Shown one piece after another: positions 47,067 to 54,570 of a stretch of 64,000 bases of DNA. The stretch lies in assembly GCA_017451385.1 (NCBI GenBank), contig JAFSPS010000031.1, positions 19,974 through 83,973 on the forward strand, in the 5' to 3' direction. The translations under genes were made by a program, and so were the position numbers. The notes below the pieces were generated by a model. That model did no database searches, was not told the origin of the DNA, and saw nothing but the letters and a program-made list of their open reading frames with translations. Source of the DNA: Bacteroidales bacterium. GTDB lineage: Bacteria; Bacteroidota; Bacteroidia; Bacteroidales; P3. Each line of letters opens with the position of its first letter. The first letter of the stretch is position 1.

Positions 47067-47924
47067 TTAAACGCCCTTCTCCACTTTTTTCTTGCGAGCC
47101 TTGACATTGGCAAGCAGGCCAGCAAGGACCACAATAAAGAATACAGCACCACGCAGACATTCGAGCGACAGCATCATGCAAGCAATAATACCCACAAGGA
47201 ATGTCAGTCCGATTAGGATTGAGAACCACACATTGTGGCTACGCACAGCATCAGCTATTGTCTTGCCCACCACATATAGCACCATTACTGCCACATAGGC
47301 TACAAGAGTCCACGACATAGCGACATCGCCAATGAAAGTAGCAAGCACGCTTGCCAAAGCACCTACGAGAAGCAGAACGATAGCGCCCTTCCATTCTTTC
47401 CACGGTTTGTTCTCCGTGAATCCCATCTCTACGGAGAGCTGCGCCGCCGTCTGCATACAGGCCGAGAGCAGGCTGTAAACGACATGCGAAAGCAACAGCA
47501 AGTTGACAATAGCCATAGGCCAGCCAACGATTTCGGGATAGCAGAACCAACCTATGGTGGGTTTCACCATAGCAGAATTGGCGTTGGCCTCATTGGCAGC
47601 ATTAGACACATCGGCAGGCATGGTGGACAAGTCGGGCGAATAGATGGTGGAATGGAGACGATGGAGCTCAAGGTCGCCTTGAAAACAATAGTAATAGACC
47701 GCCACTAATGATACGGCAAGCAGGCTGTAGAGCGCCGGGTAGAGGTTGGACTTGTCGCGGTAGCGTATCTTATAGTTGATGAATTCCATCACCTCAACGA
47801 CGACGAAGATGAACACCAGTTGAAAGATAACATCAATTCCCAAAGGATTGCTGTGGTGCAGGTTTAACAAATCCGGCAGGTTGGTAATAGGCGAATTTGC
47901 GTTGATATAATCTACAAATGACAC
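47067..47924 (-). CDS. Polytopic membrane protein at the end of the alarmone/partner-switch locus
   Basis: A 285-residue protein with about seven hydrophobic helices, among them VIFQLVFIFVVVEVMEFI, YPALYSLLAVSLVAVYYY, WPMAIVNLLLLSHVVYSLL, AIVLLLVGALASVLATF and FSILIGLTFLVGIIACMML, and a basic C-terminal tail (KARKKKVEKGV). A polar loop of about 45 residues lies between helices 2 and 3. I do not recognise the family. It starts 66 bases after the HD-kinase gene on the same strand and so may be the last gene of that locus; a membrane effector or sensor role is only a guess. Confidence 0.7.
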   Translation of the reverse strand: MSFVDYINANSPITNLPDLLNLHHSNPLGIDVIFQLVFIFVVVEVMEFINYKIRYRDKSNLYPALYSLLAVSLVAVYYYCFQGDLELHRLHSTIYSPDLSTMPADVSNAANEANANSAMVKPTIGWFCYPEIVGWPMAIVNLLLLSHVVYSLLSACMQTAAQLSVEMGFTENKPWKEWKGAIVLLLVGALASVLATFIGDVAMSWTLVAYVAVMVLYVVGKTIADAVRSHNVWFSILIGLTFLVGIIACMMLSLECLRGAVFFIVVLAGLLANVKARKKKVEKGV

Positions 47925-47990
47925 GGCTAATGAGTTTTATTTATTTGACAATGTTTTATGTGAATCTGTACAATGATGGACGCACCGCTG

Positions 47991-49412
47991 TCATAGCATC
48001 GAGGAGCGTATGATAGCAAGCATATTATCGTCCATCTTACCACGAGTGCCATAGTACATCAGGCGCAGGGCTGCGAAAGGACGGCACTGTTCTTCTACCT
48101 CCTTTATCTTGGACTCATCTGTTGTCTGCAAATACTCACGAATAAAGATATCCCACACGCGCTTTATCTGGCTGCTACTAATATGATATAGGTGCTGCGT
48201 AAGTTGCTCGTCATTGAAATGCGAAGTGAGGTAGAACATTCCGAGGTCATAGAGCGGGTTGCCCCAGCCGAAGTCGCCCAAATCTATCCAATAGTCGCGC
48301 TCGCCGTTGGTGATGATGTTGCCTATATGCATATCGCCATGCAGGCATGTCGTGGCTTCTGGAGTGCTATCGACAATCGCATGCATGCGTTGTTTCTCAT
48401 CATCAGCGAAATAAGGACAATCAACAATGGTCTGATGCGCTGCCTTTGAGGCCGGAGGGAAGAGTGCTGTGTTGCACTCTATGCTATGCAGCTGGCGGCA
48501 TCTTTGAGCAAAACGCAGAGCATATTCTTCCAACATGTCTGGCGCATTACTTATGGCACGAGCGAACGACTGCTTCGGCGTAATGCGTTCAAATTCGGCA
48601 CCGAACCGTTTGCCATCGGTTATGAGTCTTCCTGCCATAGGCGTAGTGATGCCAAGACTTACCACATTGCGGGCAAAAGTGAGTTCGTTAACGGCAGCCT
48701 CTACAGGCATGAAGTCGTTGTAGAGCTTTATCATGGTATGCCCATCTTTGTGGTTGTAGCTCACAGCCGTATATCCGTCGCCACTCTGCTCGTAGTCGGC
48801 AAGATTTATGCGGTGCGGTGTGTCGTACTTCTCCTCACCGAAAACCATGTTCACAAGATAGTTGAACTCGCGATAGGCGCGTGTGGCGGCAAGGTCAAAC
48901 AGGGCCCATGCCAGCTCATGATAACGCCACGAGTGGTCGGCCTTGCCATTGGGAGCATGGAAGCGCAACCATAGTTTGTCGCCTATCTGCTCATAGTCGG
49001 CAGCAATACCACGCATATTGGACAATTTGTCACCCATTGCGACAATCTTTACATCGTATGGGGCATGAGCAAGGCGCTCAAGAGCAGCCTGCTTGCGTTC
49101 GCGCCACGGTGCCTTGCGGTCGAAAGTGCTAAGAGTATTGTCACTCTCGTATTCAATTATTTTCGCTATACGGATACCAAACTCGTTGCGGATTTCCTCA
49201 ACGGTACAGGGAGTGTCCTCTACAACATCATGGAGTGCCGCGGCAGCTATCAGTTCGGGGTCGTTAGTTATGGATGCCACAATAGAGGCAGCCTCCATGA
49301 CATGTATGACATACGGATAACCTTTGCTACGGCGTTCAGTGCCACCATGCGCATTAATCGCAAAATGCAGTGCTTTATCGACGAGTGTCGTATCGAGTGG
49401 ATTGTTTGCCAT
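47991..49412 (-). CDS. RelA/SpoT-type HD hydrolase fused to APH-like kinase
   Basis: A 473-residue two-domain protein. Residues 10-150 match the (p)ppGpp-hydrolase HD fold (SpoT/MESH1): KGYPYVIHVMEAA with His37, ALHDVVEDT with His61-Asp62 and Glu65-Asp66, then VAMGDKLSNMR with Asp128 and Asn132, so the hydrolase residues look complete. Residues 210-460 resemble an aminoglycoside/choline kinase fold (TIGR02172-like): the Brenner motif LHGDMHIGN with HGD at 358-360 and the metal-binding YWIDLGDFGWGNPLYDLG. It would be cytoplasmic. A monofunctional alarmone synthetase gene lies directly upstream, so the HD half may counteract it; the kinase substrate is unknown. Confidence 0.85.
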   Translation of the reverse strand: MANNPLDTTLVDKALHFAINAHGGTERRSKGYPYVIHVMEAASIVASITNDPELIAAAALHDVVEDTPCTVEEIRNEFGIRIAKIIEYESDNTLSTFDRKAPWRERKQAALERLAHAPYDVKIVAMGDKLSNMRGIAADYEQIGDKLWLRFHAPNGKADHSWRYHELAWALFDLAATRAYREFNYLVNMVFGEEKYDTPHRINLADYEQSGDGYTAVSYNHKDGHTMIKLYNDFMPVEAAVNELTFARNVVSLGITTPMAGRLITDGKRFGAEFERITPKQSFARAISNAPDMLEEYALRFAQRCRQLHSIECNTALFPPASKAAHQTIVDCPYFADDEKQRMHAIVDSTPEATTCLHGDMHIGNIITNGERDYWIDLGDFGWGNPLYDLGMFYLTSHFNDEQLTQHLYHISSSQIKRVWDIFIREYLQTTDESKIKEVEEQCRPFAALRLMYYGTRGKMDDNMLAIIRSSML

Positions 49413-49520
49413 TGTTTTATTTTTGTAATCGTGAGACTAAAACGATTGATTAATATTATGTATTTATAGTAAGTGAGAATATAAAAAATTCAGTATTGCT
49501 GACATATCGCTCATATCGCC

Positions 49521-50609
49521 TCAGACCAAGTTGATTCTTTGAGCATTTGAAAAAGTGTTCTGCGCCCGCATGGCGTTAGCTTCCGGAGTACCACCCATAG
49601 CATTGTACAGGCGCTCTAAGCCCTTCACACCGCCGCCCATCTTCAAGATATAAACGGCACAGAGATTAAGCACTGCGACAGAAGCAGCCATAATATCAAG
49701 GTCCGTGCTACCTATCTGATGCACCGAGAGCTGGTAGGCCGCATCGCCATAGTCTGTCTTCATACGCTCAATGTCGCCCAACGACTTGAAGTCAAGCGCA
49801 ACGAAAACATCGTAATATGGCATTAGGTTGTCATTGATTATTTCAGCCTGATTGATGGCTGCAATCTTCTCCACCAGCTGCTGGAAAGGATGCAACGAGA
49901 GGTAGCTGCGATAAGTGTCGCCGTTGAGCGGTACCTCGTCAAAGTTACCGCTACTCACCAGCCCCTGCACACGACGCCTATAGTCGGTAATCTCGCGGCG
50001 TATGCGGCTGAACTGCTCGTCAGCAAGCTCCAACATTCCAGCGAGACGCGTGAGGTTGCGCAGATGCTCGTAGGGCACCTCTACCCCACTCTTGTAGCCC
50101 GTATCGTGGTTCATCACTGCCCACACATGTTGCAAGGCCGTACGCATCTGCACCTCAAAACGCATCTCATTGATTTCCGGATGCTGCTCATCGTAGTAGA
50201 GGCTGCGCGGAATACGACATATATAATGAAGCGACATATAGCCGAAACTATTGAGCTGGTATATCTTACGCTTATCAACACTATTATCCCAATCCACCTC
50301 AAAATGCTTCTCAACCAAAGCTGCCACCTTATCAACTTCATCGGTATAGAATGTTATGACACGAGCACCCAATATGTCGGTTATATCACTTAAAAACATA
50401 TACTTGGCACCCTTCAGCAGCAATTTGCCAGCCAAACTCTCTTCCGACTTAATACGACTCTCTATAGCATTAACATACAGATGGTTTTCATCAACAATAT
50501 GATGCAACTGCTGCTCCACTATCTCCTGCATCTTCCGCATTTGTGGCAGCATCGCATTATATTCCTCCATTATCATCTGACAATGAAGGTCGAGCCCATA
50601 CGCCTGCAT
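49521..50609 (-). CDS. RelA/SpoT-domain alarmone synthetase, no HD domain
   Basis: A 362-residue protein with a RelA/SpoT nucleotidyltransferase domain at residues 45-175. The pieces that bind ATP and GTP are present: IESRIKSEESLAGKL (Arg52, Lys54), DITDILGARVITF, the G-loop NSFGYMSLHYIC with Tyr124, and FEVQMRTALQHVWAVMNH with Glu152, Gln154 and Arg156. No hydrolase, TGS or ACT domain is seen. The C-terminal 180 residues are helical and unfamiliar. It is larger than housekeeping small synthetases (about 210-250) and could equally be a toxic (toxSAS-like) synthetase. It follows the STAS gene by 12 bases and precedes the HD-kinase gene. Confidence 0.85.
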   Translation of the reverse strand: MQAYGLDLHCQMIMEEYNAMLPQMRKMQEIVEQQLHHIVDENHLYVNAIESRIKSEESLAGKLLLKGAKYMFLSDITDILGARVITFYTDEVDKVAALVEKHFEVDWDNSVDKRKIYQLNSFGYMSLHYICRIPRSLYYDEQHPEINEMRFEVQMRTALQHVWAVMNHDTGYKSGVEVPYEHLRNLTRLAGMLELADEQFSRIRREITDYRRRVQGLVSSGNFDEVPLNGDTYRSYLSLHPFQQLVEKIAAINQAEIINDNLMPYYDVFVALDFKSLGDIERMKTDYGDAAYQLSVHQIGSTDLDIMAASVAVLNLCAVYILKMGGGVKGLERLYNAMGGTPEANAMRAQNTFSNAQRINLV

Positions 50610-50621
50610 CGTTCTTACTAT

Positions 50622-50924
50622 TTACTGAATTGTAATAATGTTGGAAAAACCTGTGATATCAAAAACCTCCTTTACCTGCGGCTTCATGTTTTTCAGCACC
50701 ATCTTCTTCTGGCGTGCCATGACGCTTTTCTGCAGCATGAGGAAAACACGCAGACCCTGCGACGATGTATAGCTCATCTCGCTGCAGTCTATCTCCACAT
50801 CGCCAGCATCAGGCTGCATGAGCGGCTGCACATCTGCCATAAACTGGTCTGCATTGGTGGTATCTATGCGCCCGTTCAGCACCACCATGTTTTTATCATC
50901 TGTTTTTGTGATTGTTACTTCCAT
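50622..50924 (-). CDS. STAS-domain anti-anti-sigma-like protein (RsbV/SpoIIAA type)
   Basis: A 100-residue single STAS domain. The SpoIIAA-type strand-helix pattern is clear: VVLNGRIDTTNADQF, VEIDCSEMSYTSSQGLRVFL, then KKMVLKNMKPQVKEVFDITG. The phosphorylatable serine of partner-switch proteins aligns best with Ser55, just before QGLRV. In such systems the unphosphorylated form binds the RsbW-like kinase and frees its partner. Bacteroidetes have no sigma-B, so the output target is not predicted by homology. It lies between the kinase gene and the alarmone synthetase gene. Confidence 0.92.
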   Translation of the reverse strand: MEVTITKTDDKNMVVLNGRIDTTNADQFMADVQPLMQPDAGDVEIDCSEMSYTSSQGLRVFLMLQKSVMARQKKMVLKNMKPQVKEVFDITGFSNIITIQ

Positions 50925-51029
50925 TATTTATATTGTTATTTAGTTTTATATCTTTCTCGCTTGCAGAGACTGTTCTGCCATACACGCATAGCTTGAATAA
51001 ACGCTCGTCTGACGGACTATCCACAATGA

Positions 51030-51440
51030 CTATGCTATATGCACAGATTTAACCATCGTGAGTATATTGCAACCATCCTCATAACGATAGTTAATGCTGT
51101 CCATCAGTTGTTTGCATAGGAATATACCCAAACCGCCGATGTTACGTTCTTCAGCCGGGAGCGTAATATCTGGGTCGTCACGGTCGAGGGGGTTGAAGGG
51201 CGTGCCTGCATCACGTAGCTCTATGGTGAGGTCGAAATTCTGCTTATCAAGCGACGTGCTCACCTCCATCCATCCGTTACCCGTCTGGTAGGCATAGCGC
51301 ACCACGTTCTCCACAGCTTCCTCTATGGATAGACGTATCTTGAATAGCAACCCTTCGTCATCCGGCATATCAGGCGACGACATCAAATATTCGATAATCT
51401 CTGCAGACTTATCTTTTATAGGGTCAAACCTTTTTTTCAT
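51030..51440 (-). CDS. RsbW-like serine kinase / anti-sigma-like ATPase
   Basis: A 136-residue GHKL ATPase of the HATPase_c_2 (RsbW/SpoIIAB) type. The N-box IEEAVENVVRYAY has Glu41 and Asn45, the G1 box LRDAGTPFNP has Asp77, and the G2 box IGGLGIFLCKQLMD begins near residue 101. These are the ATP-binding elements used to phosphorylate a STAS partner. It is followed by the STAS gene (105-base gap) and preceded by the phosphatase gene, the classic partner-switching trio. Confidence 0.92.
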   Translation of the reverse strand: MKKRFDPIKDKSAEIIEYLMSSPDMPDDEGLLFKIRLSIEEAVENVVRYAYQTGNGWMEVSTSLDKQNFDLTIELRDAGTPFNPLDRDDPDITLPAEERNIGGLGIFLCKQLMDSINYRYEDGCNILTMVKSVHIA

Positions 51441-51565
51441 TGTATTGGTTATTTTTTTTCATTGTAATTCGTCAGACATACCTATTTGTTGGTATATAAC
51501 GACATATATTTTATCATTTCACTATTCTGAGGCTACACATCTGACATTTATTACGCCTTTTCAGA

Positions 51566-53494
51566 CTAAAACCCAATAATCATTATAGTTATATCATCGT
51601 TCTGCTCATTACCATCGGTAAATTTTTTCACATCAGCATACAGACTTTTGACAGCTGCCTCCGAAGTGCCGTTAATAAATGACTCGTCAGTGTTGGCCCA
51701 TTGCAACAGACGCTCGTCGCCATAAAGACTCAGGTCTGCCTTCTCTGCCTCGGTGATGCCATCGGTATAGAAAAGCAGGCGGTCGCCACGATGCAGCATA
51801 ATACGTTCATCTTCATACTTGAAGTCGGGGAAAAGACCTATAGCGATATTCGGCTTGGCATGCAAGAAGTAGGCCTTCTCACCTGCAGGCTTCACCACGA
51901 TGGGGTTATGTCCTGCATTGCAATAGAGACATTCGCCCGTTTTGAGATTGATGCGACCACAGAAGAGGGTAACGAACATACCCATCTTGTTGCCCTCGGC
52001 AACTATGTTGTTGATGCGCTCACAAACCTCTGCCATCGAGAAGCCTAAACTATTGATGAAACGCAGCGATGCGCGCGTCACACCCATCACTAAAGCTGCT
52101 GGAACACCTTTGCCCGACACGTCACCAACAGCAAAATATAGCGTGTCGCCTTTTATACGGAAATCATATAGGTCGCCACCTACCTGCTTGGCAGGCTCAA
52201 GAAAGGCATGAACATCATAGTGAAGGAACGGATTGCCGTCGGCATCTGTTGATACTCCATGAGGAAAATCGCGCACCAGCAATGCCGACTGGATGCCACG
52301 AGCAATATTCAACTCGCTCTCCATGCGCTCATTGGTAGCCGTTGTGGTTTTCAATTCCGATATGTAGTCCTTGAGAGACCGCTGCATATAGTCAAAGGCA
52401 TTACGAAGGCTCATTATCTCGTCGTCAGTGCGTATCTGCGGCAAGGCAGTATCGAAATCACCCTTAGACATCTCCAAAGCAGCATCCGTCAGACGCACAA
52501 TGGGACGCGTCAGTCGCATAATTGTGATATAACACAAGATAAACATCACGAGCAAACCGACAAGTCCAACCAAAATGATAATCAGATTGACGCGTGACGC
52601 ATTTGTCAGCACATCGTCATACTCAAAGGTGATGGATGCCATCCAGTTATTGTTGAGTGGGCCGAATACCACAAACGACCGCTCACCATGCAGTGTGATG
52701 TCCATTATCGAGTCACGATGTTCGTTGATAGCCACAGCCAACTCTTGCAACTTCTCGTTGTCTGTTGCCTCAGCCACTACCTGACTATCCACCAGTCTCA
52801 TATTTTCATTGATGCTGGACGCAAGAAAATGGTTTCTATCATTCAACAGCGACGCTGTAGTGTTAGGATAGGGCTTTATGAGGTTCATACGCTCCTGCAG
52901 CCAGTCAAGTGACAAGTCGGCAGTGATGACTCCAAGCATGTTCCCTGCCGTATCGATAATAGGGACACTATAAGTAACCATCAATTGCGAGCCACCCCCT
53001 TCATCATAATAGGGGTCGCTCCAATGAGGCCTATGGTCTTTGACCACTGCATCATACCATTGCATTGAGAAGTAATCATAGTTCTTGTTGCCAAGCTGCA
53101 TCTGCCGCATCTCGCCAGTCACACTGTCTATATATGAATATGGCGAAAACCAGTGCAACCCATTATGCAAACCGTCTTTTAGGGCGATAGCACTTCCCAC
53201 GATATTATCGTTGTGCATCACCAGAGACGAAGTGATGGCGTAAAGCACTTTCTCATTGTTGATATTAGCGTAAGCCCACCACGAGGCGTTTTCCGTTGCC
53301 GTCTGTATCTCTAATAGGTCTTTTTCAATATCCTTTATTGTCGAACGAAGCATATACTGTGCAGTTGTTTTAGACTCCGTCAATATTATGCGGTGCATAG
53401 AGATTGAGACTATAGACTGCAGAACTATCGTTAGTATGGTGATTACCAGTATGATGTTCAGACTTAATCGTAAAGGAAAAGATTTTTTTCCCAT
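51566..53494 (-). CDS. Membrane-anchored SpoIIE/RsbU-type phosphatase with sensor domain
   Basis: A 642-residue sensor phosphatase. Residues 12-35 form a membrane helix (LNIILVITILTIVLQSIVSI), followed by an extracytoplasmic dCache-like domain (about 36-290; FSPYSYIDSVTGEMRQMQLG and VPIIDTAGNMLGVITADLSL are typical). A second helix follows (VNLIIILVGLVGLLVMFILC), then a HAMP segment (LTRPIVRLTDAALEMSKGDF) and a coiled linker. From about residue 395 comes the PP2C/SpoIIE catalytic domain: GGDLYDF, AVGDVSGKGVPAALVM and FYTDGITEAEKADLS supply the metal-binding aspartates. It would dephosphorylate the STAS protein on an external signal. It is the promoter-proximal gene of the locus. Confidence 0.93.
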   Translation of the reverse strand: MGKKSFPLRLSLNIILVITILTIVLQSIVSISMHRIILTESKTTAQYMLRSTIKDIEKDLLEIQTATENASWWAYANINNEKVLYAITSSLVMHNDNIVGSAIALKDGLHNGLHWFSPYSYIDSVTGEMRQMQLGNKNYDYFSMQWYDAVVKDHRPHWSDPYYDEGGGSQLMVTYSVPIIDTAGNMLGVITADLSLDWLQERMNLIKPYPNTTASLLNDRNHFLASSINENMRLVDSQVVAEATDNEKLQELAVAINEHRDSIMDITLHGERSFVVFGPLNNNWMASITFEYDDVLTNASRVNLIIILVGLVGLLVMFILCYITIMRLTRPIVRLTDAALEMSKGDFDTALPQIRTDDEIMSLRNAFDYMQRSLKDYISELKTTTATNERMESELNIARGIQSALLVRDFPHGVSTDADGNPFLHYDVHAFLEPAKQVGGDLYDFRIKGDTLYFAVGDVSGKGVPAALVMGVTRASLRFINSLGFSMAEVCERINNIVAEGNKMGMFVTLFCGRINLKTGECLYCNAGHNPIVVKPAGEKAYFLHAKPNIAIGLFPDFKYEDERIMLHRGDRLLFYTDGITEAEKADLSLYGDERLLQWANTDESFINGTSEAAVKSLYADVKKFTDGNEQNDDITIMIIGF

Positions 53495-53518
53495 TGTTTG
53501 CTTTATTTTTTTTGGTTA

Positions 53519-53526
53519 CAAAGGTA
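53519..53526 (-). promoter_or_regulatory. -7 element for the partner-switch/alarmone locus
   Basis: On the minus strand TACCTTTG, a perfect TAnnTTTG, giving initiation near 53512 and a leader of about 18 bases before the phosphatase ATG. I see no similarly good promoter before the five genes downstream. Confidence 0.6.
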
Positions 53527-53648
53527 GTATTTTTTTTTCACTCGCTCTGCTTAATCAGTATGATAACGGTTGAATTATGTTGGCTCATGCTCTTTCATCA
53601 CTAACAAAAAGATTGTCAGCATAACTATTTATATGCGTCACACTATGT

Positions 53649-54512
53649 TCATTCAAGATAAATCTGCCTCAGGTATTCTTGTTCTTCGGGTGTGATGACA
53701 AGTATGTCATGTAGGTAGTTGTCGATAGAGCCGTATGTTCTGACAATATAGTCAAGGGCTGCCTCAAAAAAGTCAACCCTCACGCCCAGCATAGACTCTA
53801 CTACGGAAGCATCCTCACGGTTGCCACCAGCATCATAGAGTTTCCGCAAATCCCTATCCACAAGGTCTTTATAGTAATAGTTAGTCAGAGCAAAATCGTT
53901 CACTACCGTCTGCTTGTCGCAGCCTAAAGCAAAGAGGAGGAACGCCGTCACAAGACCGGTCCTGTCCTTGCCCTGCGAGCAGTGCCACAACACATTCTGC
54001 GTGCCATTGATATCAAGCAGTTTCTCCACAAATGCCGCATATTGCAACTGGCAGAATTCGTCGGCGACAAAGCCTATATACATGTTTCGCGTCATTTCTT
54101 TTGCAATCTCGGTGAGGGCAAATTGACGCAGTTTCTCTGACTCATCGCCAGGGAATTTTGCCATCTCAAACCACATGTTATTGTCTTTGTCAAATATCGG
54201 CATATTGACATATTCGGCATCGTCAAGCATACGGTCTGCCAGATGCGATATCTCGTACTGTGTGCGCAAATCCACTACGCATCCTATGCGCAGTTCGTCA
54301 CGCAGCAACGCCATATCTCTTTCACTGCCATAGGTAAGCAATGCGCTACGAAAAAGACGTCCACGTTTTATGCGCCTGCCGTCAGCGACACGAATGCCTC
54401 CAAGGTCTCGCGCATTGGGAATGTTGTCCATCTCGTAGAGGCGACGGTTGACAATGCTCCATCGCTCCCCCATCGCAACTTTCAGTTGCTCCTCTATCTC
54501 GCTCTTCTTCAT
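53649..54512 (-). CDS. Tyrosine/dual-specificity protein phosphatase
   Basis: A 287-residue cysteine-based phosphatase of the Y_phosphatase3 group. NARDLGGIRVADGRRIKRGRLFRSA, split by its turn, is the family's N-terminal signature, and the CX5R active site is in WHCSQGKDRTGLVTA near residue 185. VVDLRTQYE supplies the conserved Asp-Arg segment. No signal peptide is seen. The ATG at 54512 is preferred because the upstream in-frame start would lie inside the hairpin at 54520-54557. It is not linked by sequence to the phosphatase/kinase locus that follows, which has its own promoter. Confidence 0.88.
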   Translation of the reverse strand: MKKSEIEEQLKVAMGERWSIVNRRLYEMDNIPNARDLGGIRVADGRRIKRGRLFRSALLTYGSERDMALLRDELRIGCVVDLRTQYEISHLADRMLDDAEYVNMPIFDKDNNMWFEMAKFPGDESEKLRQFALTEIAKEMTRNMYIGFVADEFCQLQYAAFVEKLLDINGTQNVLWHCSQGKDRTGLVTAFLLFALGCDKQTVVNDFALTNYYYKDLVDRDLRKLYDAGGNREDASVVESMLGVRVDFFEAALDYIVRTYGSIDNYLHDILVITPEEQEYLRQIYLE

Positions 54513-54519
54513 GCAATGT

Positions 54520-54557
54520 AAAGGCCGAGGACCGTTCAACACGTGTCCTCAGCCTTT
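54520..54557 (-). terminator. Hairpin between the acyl-CoA ligase and phosphatase genes
   Basis: AAAGGCCGAGGAC and GTCCTCAGCCTTT form a 13-bp stem with one mismatch and a 12-base loop, 13 bases after the ligase stop. The T run is short, so it may attenuate rather than stop transcription into the phosphatase gene. Confidence 0.5.
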
Positions 54558-54570
54558 CTGTATTCGATTT

